A stretch of 64,000 nucleotides of DNA from Solirubrobacter phytolaccae (GCF_027587195.1 NZ_JAPDDP010000008.1:62001-126000); one strand, 5' to 3'. Shown: positions 8,085 through 16,551, counted from the stretch's first letter. Notes: generated from the sequence alone by a model not told the origin. Translations and numbers: made by a program.

Positions 8085-8897
8085 ATGGGGGCACCCGAGG
8101 AGACCACAATTAAGTCGCTGGGCGAGTTCACGCACGCCGTGGAAATCGCGATGGGCGACGAAGCGCCGGTCTGGTACCGGGGCGTGACCAACGCCGAGCA
8201 CCCCCTCGTCCCATCCCTTTTCCGCCATCCGACGATCACGCAACCGAACGAGCTGATCAAGCTTGAGCGCGACCTGCAGCGCCGCTACGAGGAGCGGAGC
8301 ATCCCGTTCCGCGACGTGCTGGCCCCGGTGGGCGACTGGGGCCAACTCTTTGTGATGCAGCACTTCGGCGTCCCGACGCGGCTCCTCGACTGGAGCGAGA
8401 ATCCCTTCGTCGGTCTGTACTTCGCCTTGGCGAACCCGGTGGTCGACCCCAACACGAAAGAGGTCGTCAAGGACGCCGTGGTATGGGCGCTTAAGCCCAT
8501 CGCCTGGAACCGGCACGCTCTCCAAGACGTGAACTTCACCGGCGGCATCCTGTCGATCGGCACCGAAGACGACGACTTTCTTAAGGCGCTGGCGCCCGGG
8601 GTGAACGACGACCACGTTCGGGCGACGCCGTTGGCGCTGCACGGCATCCACAACAGCCCCAGGATCGTCGCTCAGCGGGGCGCTTTCACGATCTTCAGTA
8701 AGTACACGACGCCCATGGATCAGACGTTCGACGACAAGGATCACCCAGCGGAGAACCTTCGCCGCTTCGTGATTCCTGCGGACCACGTCATGATGATGCA
8801 GCGAGCGCTGACCGCGATCGGCATCACCGACTCCGTGATCTATCCAGATCTCGGTGGCCTCGCCCTTGAACTGAAGCGCTACTTCAAGTTCGTCTGA
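8085..8897 (+). CDS. FRG-domain protein
   Basis: A 270-residue soluble protein of the FRG family, named after its Phe-Arg-Gly region. Visible hallmarks are VWYRGVTN (about residues 26-33) near the N terminus, LVPSLFR, and the block QHFGVPTRLLDWSENP (about 93-108) followed by GLYFALANP. FRG proteins are frequent in defence islands and abortive-infection loci, but their chemistry is not settled. The gene is translationally coupled to the next one: its TGA (8895-8897) shares base A8897 with the following ATG. That coupling suggests the two proteins act together, perhaps as a toxin or effector with its partner. Confidence 0.85.
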   Translation: MGAPEETTIKSLGEFTHAVEIAMGDEAPVWYRGVTNAEHPLVPSLFRHPTITQPNELIKLERDLQRRYEERSIPFRDVLAPVGDWGQLFVMQHFGVPTRLLDWSENPFVGLYFALANPVVDPNTKEVVKDAVVWALKPIAWNRHALQDVNFTGGILSIGTEDDDFLKALAPGVNDDHVRATPLALHGIHNSPRIVAQRGAFTIFSKYTTPMDQTFDDKDHPAENLRRFVIPADHVMMMQRALTAIGITDSVIYPDLGGLALELKRYFKFV

Positions 8898-9997
8898 TGT
8901 TCGTCGTCGAGGAACTCAAGGCCCGACCGCTGCGCTGGTGGGTCGACAACCGCGGTCTTCTCGATCTCGCCCCCCCGTACCAGCGGCGGGGCGGATTGTG
9001 GAGCGTCCCGATGCGTCAGAAGCTCATCGATTCGATTATCAACGGCTATGACCTCCCGAAGTTCTACCTCGCGGACTTCGCGTCCGGGCCACCGGACCTG
9101 AACACGGCCGGCCGCCGATTCGCGGTCGTCGACGGGCGGCAGCGACTCGAAGCGATTTTCCGGTTCGCTGACGATGAGCTCACGCTGGAGGAGGAGTTCG
9201 TTCTCGCCGACGAGCCGGCGCTCGAGCTCGCGGGCCTCACCTACAGTCAGCTCCGCCAGCGTGATCCTCGCACGGCGTCAAGGTTCGACGAGTACCGCTT
9301 AACTATGTACGCCATCCGGACCAATGAGGAAGGGCGTATCAACGAGCTGTTCACACGACTGAACAGCAGCCGCGCGCTGAGCGGTGCCGAGGTTCGAAAC
9401 GCAATGAAGGGTGTGGTTCCGGGACTCATTCGTGAGATCGCCGACCATGAGCTTTTCACAAGCTTGGTCCGGTTCTCGCGGAACCGCTATCAGGATCGGG
9501 AAGTTGCAGCGAAGTACCTCTTGTGCGAGTTCCGAGGCAACCTCGTTGAGACCAAACGAGCCGGCCTTGACCGTCTCGTGCGCGAAGGAACGCGCGCCGA
9601 TGCCGATCCGGAGAATCTACGCCGAGCTGCGGACCGGGTTCTAGAGGTGTGCGATCGGATGGCGTCGATCTTCGAGCCCTCCGATCGCCTCCTGAGCTCA
9701 CAAGGCTCGATGGTGCCCTACTACTGGCTCGCGCGGACTGTAGGCGGCGTGCATGGACCACGCATTCGAGCTTTCCTCTTGGACTTCGAAGAACTCCGCC
9801 ATCGCAACCGCAGAGTTGCGGCCGACCCACGCGTCGGCGGCATCGTTGATCCAGATCTTCTGCGCTATGACGCGCTGAATCGCAGCATCAACGACCAGGG
9901 CAGCATCGAGGGACGCTTCGCCATCCTCATGGCCTTCCTGAATGAGTGGTTGGAGGAAGGGCACCTTCAGCCGCGGCCGAGTCCACGCTTCGGCTGA
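8897..9997 (+). CDS. DUF262 (GmrS-like ParB/sulfiredoxin-fold) protein
   Basis: A 366-residue protein with the DUF262 pattern: PYQRRGGLW near residue 25, then NGYDLPKFYL and VVDGRQRLEAI (about 78-88, the nucleotide-binding DGxQRL block). In GmrSD type IV restriction enzymes, DUF262 is the NTP-hydrolysing part and is fused to a DUF1524 HNH nuclease. Here no DUF1524 follows; the C-terminal half is helical and the gene ends at 9997. It overlaps the FRG gene by one base, so it probably forms a two-protein module with FRG as the effector. A separate broken DUF1524 fragment exists at 23.4-23.7 kb. Confidence 0.85.
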   Translation: MFVVEELKARPLRWWVDNRGLLDLAPPYQRRGGLWSVPMRQKLIDSIINGYDLPKFYLADFASGPPDLNTAGRRFAVVDGRQRLEAIFRFADDELTLEEEFVLADEPALELAGLTYSQLRQRDPRTASRFDEYRLTMYAIRTNEEGRINELFTRLNSSRALSGAEVRNAMKGVVPGLIREIADHELFTSLVRFSRNRYQDREVAAKYLLCEFRGNLVETKRAGLDRLVREGTRADADPENLRRAADRVLEVCDRMASIFEPSDRLLSSQGSMVPYYWLARTVGGVHGPRIRAFLLDFEELRHRNRRVAADPRVGGIVDPDLLRYDALNRSINDQGSIEGRFAILMAFLNEWLEEGHLQPRPSPRFG

Positions 9998-10237
9998 CAC
10001 CCGGTACGGAGCATCCGATCGATTTGTCGACACAGCTCTTACTGGCCTCGTGAGACCGCTGTACAGAGCGCCTTGGCCGGCCCGGGGACTAGCCGTCCGC
10101 GCTACTGCCTTCCATGCAACGCGATAGCGCCCCGTCTGTACGTGAGAACACTCTGCTGAACAGCTGCAGTGACCCGCGATGCCCAGGGTCTGTCCCGTCT
10201 CTAGGCGTGGTCGGCGGATCGGTGACCCGGCCTGCGC

Positions 10238-12004
10238 TCAGAATCGGATGCCGAAGAGTCCACCGTCTTCGCCCTGATCCGAGAGGGTCAGGACCGTGTG
10301 GTCGGCGAGCTTGAAATCGCGCGGGAGATCCGTTGTTGGGATGCTGTCGGAGTTCAGGAGACTGAGGTACTGGAACCCGCACTCGCGGGCCTTGCGCTCG
10401 GCCAGGACGAGGGCCCGGGCGCGCTGGCGCTCGTCAACGCCGTCGAAGATGGCGCTGTCGTGGACGAGGAAACCTGGCTTCGTAGCGTGACGGCTGAGTA
10501 GCTCGGCGACCATGAGGTCGTAGGCGAACACGACCATCTCCTGGACGCCCTGGCTCTCGCCCTTCGCGATGTCGTAGTCGAGTCGGTAGCCGCCGTCGCG
10601 ATTGACCCCGATCAGGAGGGAGCCGGGCTCGGGGTAGAGGGCGTCTGTGTTCTCGCCGAAGATGCGGATGGCTTCCTCGATGGCGCCACGGCGAGCGTCG
10701 AAATCGCGGCGGGCGTCAAGGACGAGCTGCTGCTTCTCGATGCGGATCTCGGCAAGGCGCGTCTCGAACCGGCGGAGGTTGTCGAGCTCCACCTGGAGGC
10801 GCTCGACCCTGGTGACCCGCTCGGCGTGCTGGCTCTGCAGTTCCTGGTACTCATCGAGTGCCCCGCTCTCCTCCAGGACCTTCATCAGCTGTGCGCGCCG
10901 GTCGTCGAGACGCTCTTTGGTCTTGTCACGGCGGGCAATCTCGATCTCGAGGCGCACGATCTCCGAATCGAGGTACTCGCGGCGGTTGAGGATGAGCTGC
11001 TGATGGAAGCCCTGCACGTCCTCGAGGCGCTTTGTGAGCTGATCGCCGAACACGATCCCCGCCTCCTCGTAGGTCCGTCGCAGGCGCTCCAAGTCGGCCG
11101 GCTTCTCCTCCTCGATGGCGGCCACATAGAACTCGATCCGTTGCTGGTCGGCTACGTTGGCCGCGGCAAGTTCGTGCAGCTGCTGGGTCAGTTCCGACGC
11201 CTCAACCTCAATGTCGCGGTACTGCTCCACGACGTGAAACCCGCGAAGCTGCTTGGCGCGCCGCTCGACCTCTTGGCGCAGGTTAACGATCCGTGCCTCG
11301 AGTTCGGCTTCGACGCTGTCAGGGCGAATTCGGTGCTCTCGAGCCACGCTGCGCGTGATCGCGACGTGGCCCTTGCGTAGGTCTTTGCCCTCGTCGACGA
11401 GCTGCTTGGCCTTCGCGGGATGGTTCCAGTCGAGACCGAGCAGGAAGGCGTGCTGGACCTGTTGCTCGGCGGCGCTTTGGGACCCGAAGTACTTGAAAGG
11501 GCTGATGTAGGCCTCTCGCTCGGTGCGAGCGAGGTAGTTCAGCAAGGCGCGCGGCCAGGGCATGGTCGCGCCCGATGCGCCTTCCCGCGCGCGGAGACCG
11601 AACAACAGCCGCCCAAGCTCGAGACGCCACTCATCGACCGGGAGCCAGGTGACCTCGTCCGAGTGCCGAGCGGCCGGGATCAGTTGCTCGAGATCGCCGC
11701 CACGAAACTCCACGCGCGACGAATCCTCTACGGAGCGCGTGACCGAGACGCGCTGCCCCCTGAGATCGAGCGTCAGCGTGAAGCTCCAGGAGGCGAGCTC
11801 CGGGGCCACTCGGAAGGGATGATCGGCCTTGGCGCCGGACCCGAGACACCACTGGATGATTCGTACGACAGAGGTCTTGCCTGAGCCGTTACGGGAATCT
11901 CGGTCGGATGCGCTGGTAGTTCGTTCGGCGAGCACGACGTTGAGCCCGCTGTGCAGACGGACCGGCTTGAACGACGCGCGGTTGGCGGTGACCGAGTGGA
12001 TCAT
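10238..12004 (-). CDS. ABC-3C system ATPase (DUF2326-type, SMC/Rad50-like)
   Basis: A 588-residue ATPase of the ABC-three-component conflict systems. The Walker A block is NGSGKTSVVRII (about residues 37-48). A long coiled coil fills the middle (about 215-450), and the C-terminal part has a Walker-B-like GFLVHDSAIFDGVDERQ followed by the DUF2326-type end. The start was set at ATG 12004: it overlaps the stop of the upstream small gene as ATGA, and the sequence after it (MIHSVTANRASF) is the normal first strand of such ATPases. The longer frame upstream is unrelated. It is the last gene of a three-gene operon on the minus strand. ABC-3C ATPases are thought to sense foreign nucleic acid and control the effector component. 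Confidence 0.85.
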   Translation of the reverse strand: MIHSVTANRASFKPVRLHSGLNVVLAERTTSASDRDSRNGSGKTSVVRIIQWCLGSGAKADHPFRVAPELASWSFTLTLDLRGQRVSVTRSVEDSSRVEFRGGDLEQLIPAARHSDEVTWLPVDEWRLELGRLLFGLRAREGASGATMPWPRALLNYLARTEREAYISPFKYFGSQSAAEQQVQHAFLLGLDWNHPAKAKQLVDEGKDLRKGHVAITRSVAREHRIRPDSVEAELEARIVNLRQEVERRAKQLRGFHVVEQYRDIEVEASELTQQLHELAAANVADQQRIEFYVAAIEEEKPADLERLRRTYEEAGIVFGDQLTKRLEDVQGFHQQLILNRREYLDSEIVRLEIEIARRDKTKERLDDRRAQLMKVLEESGALDEYQELQSQHAERVTRVERLQVELDNLRRFETRLAEIRIEKQQLVLDARRDFDARRGAIEEAIRIFGENTDALYPEPGSLLIGVNRDGGYRLDYDIAKGESQGVQEMVVFAYDLMVAELLSRHATKPGFLVHDSAIFDGVDERQRARALVLAERKARECGFQYLSLLNSDSIPTTDLPRDFKLADHTVLTLSDQGEDGGLFGIRF

Positions 12005-12228
12005 CCCCGCGCTCTCCTGAGCCCGTGCTCGCCGGCCTCGAGCGCGCCAATCGCATAGAGCATCGAGAGCGTCAATACGAACACGTCGAAGCCAGCGACC
12101 TCCTTGGTGCCGCGCACCCGCTCCCACAGTGCATTCGCGGAGATAGGACGCTCCAGCTGCTCGAGCAGCACCGCTCCCGTCGCGAGCAAGGAGCGATCGA
12201 CCCGCACGTGTTTGGTTGGTGCGATCAC
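12001..12228 (-). CDS. ABC-3C middle component (MC6-like)
   Basis: A 75-residue protein beginning MIAPTKHVRVDRSLLATGA, with a predicted small helical/winged fold and ALWERVRG in the centre. This matches the short middle components (MC6 class) that lie between the effector and ATPase genes in ABC-3C operons. Both junctions are ATGA overlaps (12225-12228 and 12001-12004), so all three proteins are translationally coupled. It probably bridges the ATPase and the effector. Family assignment is from gene order, length and N-terminal pattern. Confidence 0.75.
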   Translation of the reverse strand: MIAPTKHVRVDRSLLATGAVLLEQLERPISANALWERVRGTKEVAGFDVFVLTLSMLYAIGALEAGEHGLRRARG

Positions 12229-13157
12229 GGTTCGAACACGTCGCAGATCTCGAACGCGCGAGTCACGATCGCGGCCGCCGCCCAGAAGCGCTCGTCGGAA
12301 GCCGAGGACGTCGCGCCGACCGTTTCGACCAAGGAGAAGAACAGCGCGTCCGAATCGTCGATGTCCTGGCGCTTCTGGATGTACAGCGCCTTGAGCGCAG
12401 CAGCGACACGTGGCGCGAACTCGGGGTCTGGGTGCTCGTCTGCGAGCCGGCGGACGGTCGGGACCAGCCCGAGCGCACCTTGTACGATCCGCTCCGTCAC
12501 CGCTGTCAGATCGTTGCGATCCAGCTTCTCGCGGGGTGCCGTCAAAGTGAGGTCTTCGGATGCTGCCGATGCTCCCAGCGACGCGACACTGTTCAGTAGG
12601 CTCGCGACATCGGCGGCCACGTCCGCACCGGTCGCTGCGACCGAGCCGGGGTAAGGTCGGAGAAGGTCGTTGCGGTCAGCCTCGGGTAGCTCCCGGACAA
12701 TCTGCCATAGCGCCTCCTCGCCCCACTGGAGGATCTCGATGCCGGCGTGTTGTGAGTTCAGCGTCGCGATGAGTTTGACCGCGTCGGGCGGCAGGCCCCT
12801 TCTGGGCGTGCTCCACACGAAGATCCAACGCTTCATGCTGGGCCACTGCGTCTTGGCGCCTTCGAAGTCCTCGCGGATCTTCTTGCAGGTCGGGGCAGTT
12901 GTCAGCGGTGTTTCGGGCGCGTACACCTGATAGTTGGTGTGATTCGACGTCTGGTAGCCGTCGCTCTTGCGATCACCCTGGGGGCCCGCAGGCGCGACGG
13001 GACAGAACGTCGGGTCCGATCGGACCATGATGTCCTCGAAGAACTGCTGGAAGGCCTTCTCGCTCAGAGTCGTCCACGCGACCTTGAACCAGGCGTAGTG
13101 CCACTGGAGCACAGTTGCAGTGTGTCCCGTGGCGCTGGTGCCGGGGGCTGAGGGCAT
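12225..13157 (-). CDS. ABC-3C effector component, nuclease-like N terminus + CTD
   Basis: First gene of the ABC-3C operon, 310 residues. The N-terminal half (about 35-175) has a restriction-endonuclease-like arrangement: FQQFFEDIM, then PQGDRKSDGYQ and NYQVYAPET, in which Asp and the YQVYAPE strand could form the acidic/basic active site. The C-terminal half is helical (about 190-300) and corresponds to the ABC-3C C-terminal domain that docks with the partner proteins. The ATG at 13157 may be preceded or replaced by the GTG that starts VLQWHYAWFK, since the first 15 residues are low-complexity. No close nuclease homologue can be named by eye. Confidence 0.75.
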   Translation of the reverse strand: MPSAPGTSATGHTATVLQWHYAWFKVAWTTLSEKAFQQFFEDIMVRSDPTFCPVAPAGPQGDRKSDGYQTSNHTNYQVYAPETPLTTAPTCKKIREDFEGAKTQWPSMKRWIFVWSTPRRGLPPDAVKLIATLNSQHAGIEILQWGEEALWQIVRELPEADRNDLLRPYPGSVAATGADVAADVASLLNSVASLGASAASEDLTLTAPREKLDRNDLTAVTERIVQGALGLVPTVRRLADEHPDPEFAPRVAAALKALYIQKRQDIDDSDALFFSLVETVGATSSASDERFWAAAAIVTRAFEICDVFEP

Positions 13158-13434
13158 CCGCGGGAGTATGGCGGGCGGGCCGGTCGTCGCCGCAACGAGA
13201 GCGGCGTTATCGCTTCAACGTGGGAGCGGATGGCGGGTGCGTTCTGTCGGAGGCGCTGAGAGCGGATCCAGCCGTAGTGCCGGGACCGAGACATTGGAGC
13301 TCCGCAGGTCGCCGCGGCGTTCGAGTCTCGTGCCTCGAACCGTGCCTCCGACTCGGCAAATATGACCTCGGAGAAGCTGACCGTACCCGAGCAAGTTTGG
13401 CTCTAAATCAGGCAAAGTACCTGCAAATAGCAAT

Positions 13435-13478
13435 CTTCTAATCCGCAGGTCGTTGGTTCGAATCCAACCGGGGGCGCT
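13435..13478 (+). repeat. Right attachment repeat (attR core, 44 bp)
   Basis: A perfect second copy of 268-311, containing the tRNA-Arg 3' half without its 5' half. It marks the right end of the integrative element. Reading the reverse strand through it gives a meaningless peptide, a known artefact of tRNA sequence. Confidence 0.95.
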
Positions 13479-13701
13479 GAGAAACGCCTGGAAACGGGCC
13501 TTCGTGCAGTCGGCGGTGTCGGGGCAGACGTAGTCAAGTCCCAGGTCGGGGTGCAAGAGTCGTCGGTAGCGCTCGCGGCTGCTCAGGTCAGAGCAGGTCT
13601 CTTGTCAGGAGGCATTGACCGGCGGCTGTAGGGTGCGTTTCGGCCTGCATGGCAATCGCGCTGCATGCACGGTCTCTGGCGTGATTGCTCTGCGGACGTA
13701 A

Positions 13702-14046
13702 CTACGTCTGACGGGCGATCCACTTTCCGGATTCGTCGACGGTGACCTCCCACGAGACGCGCCCGCTCTGCCCGGCAGCGATCGCTTCCCAGTCCTCATC
13801 TGTCCACTCGGTGGAGTCCACCGCCGCTGTGCTGTTGTTTGCCTCGAGCGATTCTCTGGTGGCCCGGTAGTCGCCCATGCAGGTGAAGACGCGGGCTTCT
13901 TTCTGAACGCATGAGACGTTGGAGACCCTTGCGCCTGACCAGTCTCCCTGTTGCAGTTCCTTCGTCAGATCATTGCCGCTTGGCGAGCCGGCGCCGCAGC
14001 CGGTGAGCAGAGCGAGCACGGCCAGACTCCCACATGCGCGTACCAT
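13702..14046 (-). CDS. Small exported lipoprotein, unknown function
   Basis: A 114-residue protein with a lipoprotein signal: a hydrophobic stretch GSLAVLALLTGCGAG with the lipobox Cys at about residue 17. The mature part has two further cysteines (VSCVQ and FTCMG), probably a disulfide pair, and an acidic centre (STEWTDEDWEAIAAG). It lies 3 nt downstream of the collagen-like gene on the same strand, so the two are co-transcribed. No family is recognised; it resembles small secreted proteins fixed by one disulfide. Confidence 0.65.
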   Translation of the reverse strand: MVRACGSLAVLALLTGCGAGSPSGNDLTKELQQGDWSGARVSNVSCVQKEARVFTCMGDYRATRESLEANNSTAAVDSTEWTDEDWEAIAAGQSGRVSWEVTVDESGKWIARQT

Positions 14047-14049
14047 CGG

Positions 14050-14784
14050 TTACGAGAGCCGGTAGCGTCCGGCTTTGTCCTGCCTGCAGGTGAAGCCGTG
14101 GCGTTTGTAATCCTTCTGGTTGCGGATGGCGCAGAACTGCCCGCGCGCGATGCACTTCTTCGCGCCGCCGATCTTCGCCGACGTGCAGGAGATGCTTGCT
14201 TCGTATCGCTTGACGAGGCGGGCAATCGCAGCCTTGTCGGCCGCGACCGTCTTATCGGTCGACGCAGCGACGGCGTAGGCCGTCGGCGCGCAGATGGCGA
14301 AGGCCTCGACGTACGCGGTTGTGTTGCCCTGGTAGGACATACCGCCGATCACGTACCAGCCGCTGCGGCTGGCCACCGTGTCCGACGCGGCCATGCCGGC
14401 GTCACCGACTGAGACGCCGCCGCCGGAGATCGCGCGCTGTCCTGCCGGGCACGTCGCCATTGCGCTCTGCACGTAGGTGCCGTTCCAGTACACACGCTGG
14501 GAGCGCACGTAGTTGATCTGACCCACCGCGCTCGGACCAGCGGGACCAGCGGGACCCGCCGGACCGGACGGGCCTGTGAGGCCTGGCTCGCCCTGGATAC
14601 CGTCCCTTGCGGTCGAACTGAGCTGCGTCAGACCGATCGCGCCCCGCTTGATGTCCTTGGCAGTGATCGTGCCGTCCTTGATCTGAGCGCTGGTGACCAT
14701 CGACGCGGCCGTGGCCGTGCCGCCCATCGCAAGAACGATCGCCGCCGTGCCGAGCCACACGCCCGGACGCCTAACGTTGCGCAT
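14050..14784 (-). CDS. Exported protein with short collagen-like repeat
   Basis: A 244-residue protein. It has an N-terminal signal peptide (about 1-27, ending ATAAS), then a block like AQIKDGTITAKDIKRGAIG that is very common in exported proteins of Thermoleophilia. Next is a short Gly-X-Y stretch (GPSGPAGPAGPAGPS, about residues 68-84), then a beta-rich domain with CPAGQRAISGGG. The C-terminal 60 residues are basic with several cysteines (SCTSAKIGGAKKC, ARGQFCAI, FTCRQDK), suggesting a disulfide-linked module. It is probably a surface protein. This family is the best lineage marker in the window. Confidence 0.8.
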   Translation of the reverse strand: MRNVRRPGVWLGTAAIVLAMGGTATAASMVTSAQIKDGTITAKDIKRGAIGLTQLSSTARDGIQGEPGLTGPSGPAGPAGPAGPSAVGQINYVRSQRVYWNGTYVQSAMATCPAGQRAISGGGVSVGDAGMAASDTVASRSGWYVIGGMSYQGNTTAYVEAFAICAPTAYAVAASTDKTVAADKAAIARLVKRYEASISCTSAKIGGAKKCIARGQFCAIRNQKDYKRHGFTCRQDKAGRYRLS

Positions 14785-15189
14785 GTTCCCCTCCGTGAGG
14801 ATCGCTTAGGTCGACCTTATTCCGACCTCAGTGCGCGCTAGCTTACGCTCGCGCGCAAGAACTCCTTACCATACGTTGGTCCAGGCTGCGAAGGCAGCGC
14901 GGCGATCAGCGGTTCTCACGCGGCCAGTTCGCGACGCATGTGCGTCACAGTCTCGGAGTCTTGAGACAGCGAGGTACTGGGCTCGCGCGAGGGGCATCGT
15001 TGTGCGTGGAGTTCGCCAAACCGAGGTCGGACGACGCTCCGATATGCGGCGGTCGTGTTCCTTACCCGATCTGGGGTTGTCAAGTTTCGCGTCGGTCCTG
15101 GTCGGACGCGGGACGTGTCGGTCGAGATCGTTGCCCGGGCGGCGGACATCGCCGGGTCCGGAGCGTTCTTCCCGCCCCGGGGGATCGGG

Positions 15190-15630
15190 CGGGTGGAAGC
15201 TCGTCCTCGAGATGAACTCGACCTTCGCCTCGATCGTTTCGCGGTTGCCGATCGTCAGCGACGGCACCGAGAGTGTGTACGAGACCAGCGGAAGCGCCGT
15301 CTTGCCGGCGGATGACATGCGCTCGTCGCCTAGATCGGCAAATCGCTCACGCAGGGCGGCCATCAGCGCTTCGACCTCGGCCTCGCTAGCAGACGTGAGG
15401 TAGTCGTTGTCGCTGCTGCCGCGCTGCGCGGCGGCGTCGAGACGCAACGATGTCGCGTTGCCGCCCATGACCTGCAGCTCGATGCCGTGCTCGGCCGCGA
15501 GCCGCTTGAGCTGCTCGTTCAGCTCAGCGCACCACGCGCTGATCTCGCTGATGTAGTTCTGGGTGATCCCGTTGCGCTTGCCCTGCTCGACGATGATCGA
15601 GGGCTCGCGAACGAAGTCGAGCACGAACAA
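15190..15630 (-). pseudogene. Truncated AbiEii-like nucleotidyltransferase (toxin remnant)
   Basis: Downstream of the AbiEi-like gene, one frame reads as a nucleotidyltransferase: a helical start (VLDFVREPSIIVEQGKRNG), then the NTase core MGGNATSLRLDAAAQRGSSDNDYL, cut here as MGGNATSLR plus RGSSDNDY, the GG...S-x-D-x-D metal motif. The resemblance stops at about 15190 after EFISRTSFHPP, and what follows in any frame is not protein-like. A normal family member is 250-300 residues; only about 145 remain. The start is not certain (GTG at 15624 or TTG at 15630), and the gene lies 32 nt from the antitoxin stop. A 3' deletion has probably inactivated it. Confidence 0.6.
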
Positions 15631-15661
15631 GTCGACGAACGGAGCGAGATCCCCTGACCAG

Positions 15662-16381
15662 TCACCGGCGTGCCCCCGCGGCAAGCTCCCGTAGCTCGAG
15701 GCGCGTGTCCGAGGCGATGGTGTCCGGTTCAAGGACAGCGTCGACGTGATCGCGAAGACCCATCTCACGTGCCCAGCTCCGGAGTCGCGGAACATCTGCT
15801 TTCGCGCGCACCATCGCTGCCAGAACGGCGCCGAGATCCGCCAGCGATGCCGGGAAGGTCCCTGCGCGAACTTCCCGGAGGAGGTCCAGCCACGCCTTCT
15901 CCATCGGTGCGATGGGGCCTCGAACCCCGAAGCGCTCCATCCTGGCTGGCGGCTGCCCTCGGAGCAGCACGAAGCTCTCGGGTGTCGGTGTCTGCAGACG
16001 CTTCGACGCCGCGCCGGCGGGTAGCGACCAGAATCCAGCTTCGCTGAGAGCGAACGCCACCTCGGCAAGCGCATCCGGATCCGCGTAGACGAGATGCGGA
16101 TATGAGCGCAGGAACTGATGGCTGTGCGAGCCGATCACGTCCAACCCAGTGAGATGCGCCTCGGCTCCCGACTCGCGGAGCGCGGCCACGAGCTCTTGAA
16201 TCTCCTCAGGCAGGAACGCCTCAGCGCCCGGAAGCGCGTATTCGCCGTGGCCTGCGTGCACGAGTCGCCCTTCGTCGACCATGCGAGCGAGATGCCGGGC
16301 CACGGTGGCCGACGACGCGTCGACTTCCCGCACGAGCGTGGCACGACGCGCGGTGCCGCCCCGCTCGCGCACAGCAGACAA
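15662..16381 (-). CDS. AbiEi-like antitoxin / winged-helix regulator
   Basis: A 239-residue protein. The N-terminal part (about 1-50) is a winged helix: ATVARHLARMVDEGRLVHAG is the recognition helix and wing region. The rest matches the C-terminal domain of AbiEi-type antitoxins, which neutralise an AbiEii nucleotidyltransferase and repress their own promoter. It starts at TTG 16381, or a few codons further upstream, since the frame is open to 16455 without an ATG. The expected toxin follows directly but is truncated, so the antitoxin may be an orphan. A 25-bp inverted repeat 46 nt upstream fits an autoregulatory operator. Confidence 0.7.
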   Translation of the reverse strand: MSAVRERGGTARRATLVREVDASSATVARHLARMVDEGRLVHAGHGEYALPGAEAFLPEEIQELVAALRESGAEAHLTGLDVIGSHSHQFLRSYPHLVYADPDALAEVAFALSEAGFWSLPAGAASKRLQTPTPESFVLLRGQPPARMERFGVRGPIAPMEKAWLDLLREVRAGTFPASLADLGAVLAAMVRAKADVPRLRSWAREMGLRDHVDAVLEPDTIASDTRLELRELAAGARR

Positions 16382-16426
16382 GATCCGTACGTCCAGAGGG
16401 ACGCCGTCGGGACTGCGGGATGGATC

Positions 16427-16451
16427 TGCGGAAACGTAGTTGATTTCCGCA
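16427..16451 (-). promoter_or_regulatory. Inverted repeat, candidate AbiEi operator
   Basis: TGCGGAAA (16427-16434) and TTTCCGCA (16444-16451) are perfect complements with a 9-nt spacer, 46 nt upstream of the AbiEi-like start. Antitoxins of this family bind such repeats. The rest of the 362-bp gap (16382-16743) holds one copy of the dispersed CAAAGCGAC motif at 16552-16574 and no gene. Confidence 0.55.
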
Positions 16452-16551
16452 AAATCGTATCATCGTCTACGGATGCGCTCGCGGTTTCAGTCCGAAGCAG
16501 GCAAAGCGGCTTCTAAGCGGCCGTGCCGGGGTGGGCGCGGGACGGCCGCAA

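Larger units (their letters stand above)
268..13478. mobile_element. Integrative element in tRNA-Arg carrying defence genes
   Basis: About 13.2 kb are bounded by a perfect 44-bp direct repeat made of the 3' part of tRNA-Arg plus two bases. A tyrosine recombinase gene lies directly inside the left repeat, the classic arrangement. A near-identical 13-base repeat lies just inside each end (315-327 and 13415-13427) and may be recombinase arm sites. Cargo is a HEPN-like protein, a GHKL/DUF3883 giant, an FRG + DUF262 pair and an ABC-3C cassette. No replication, conjugation, capsid or packaging genes are seen, so it is a small integrase-mobilised defence island or a satellite that depends on a helper. 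No excisionase was recognised. Confidence 0.9.

Noticed and set aside
13215-13556. Minus-strand frame containing GWIRTNDLRIRRL
   Set aside because: Known artefact of translating the reverse strand of a tRNA 3' half (the attR repeat).
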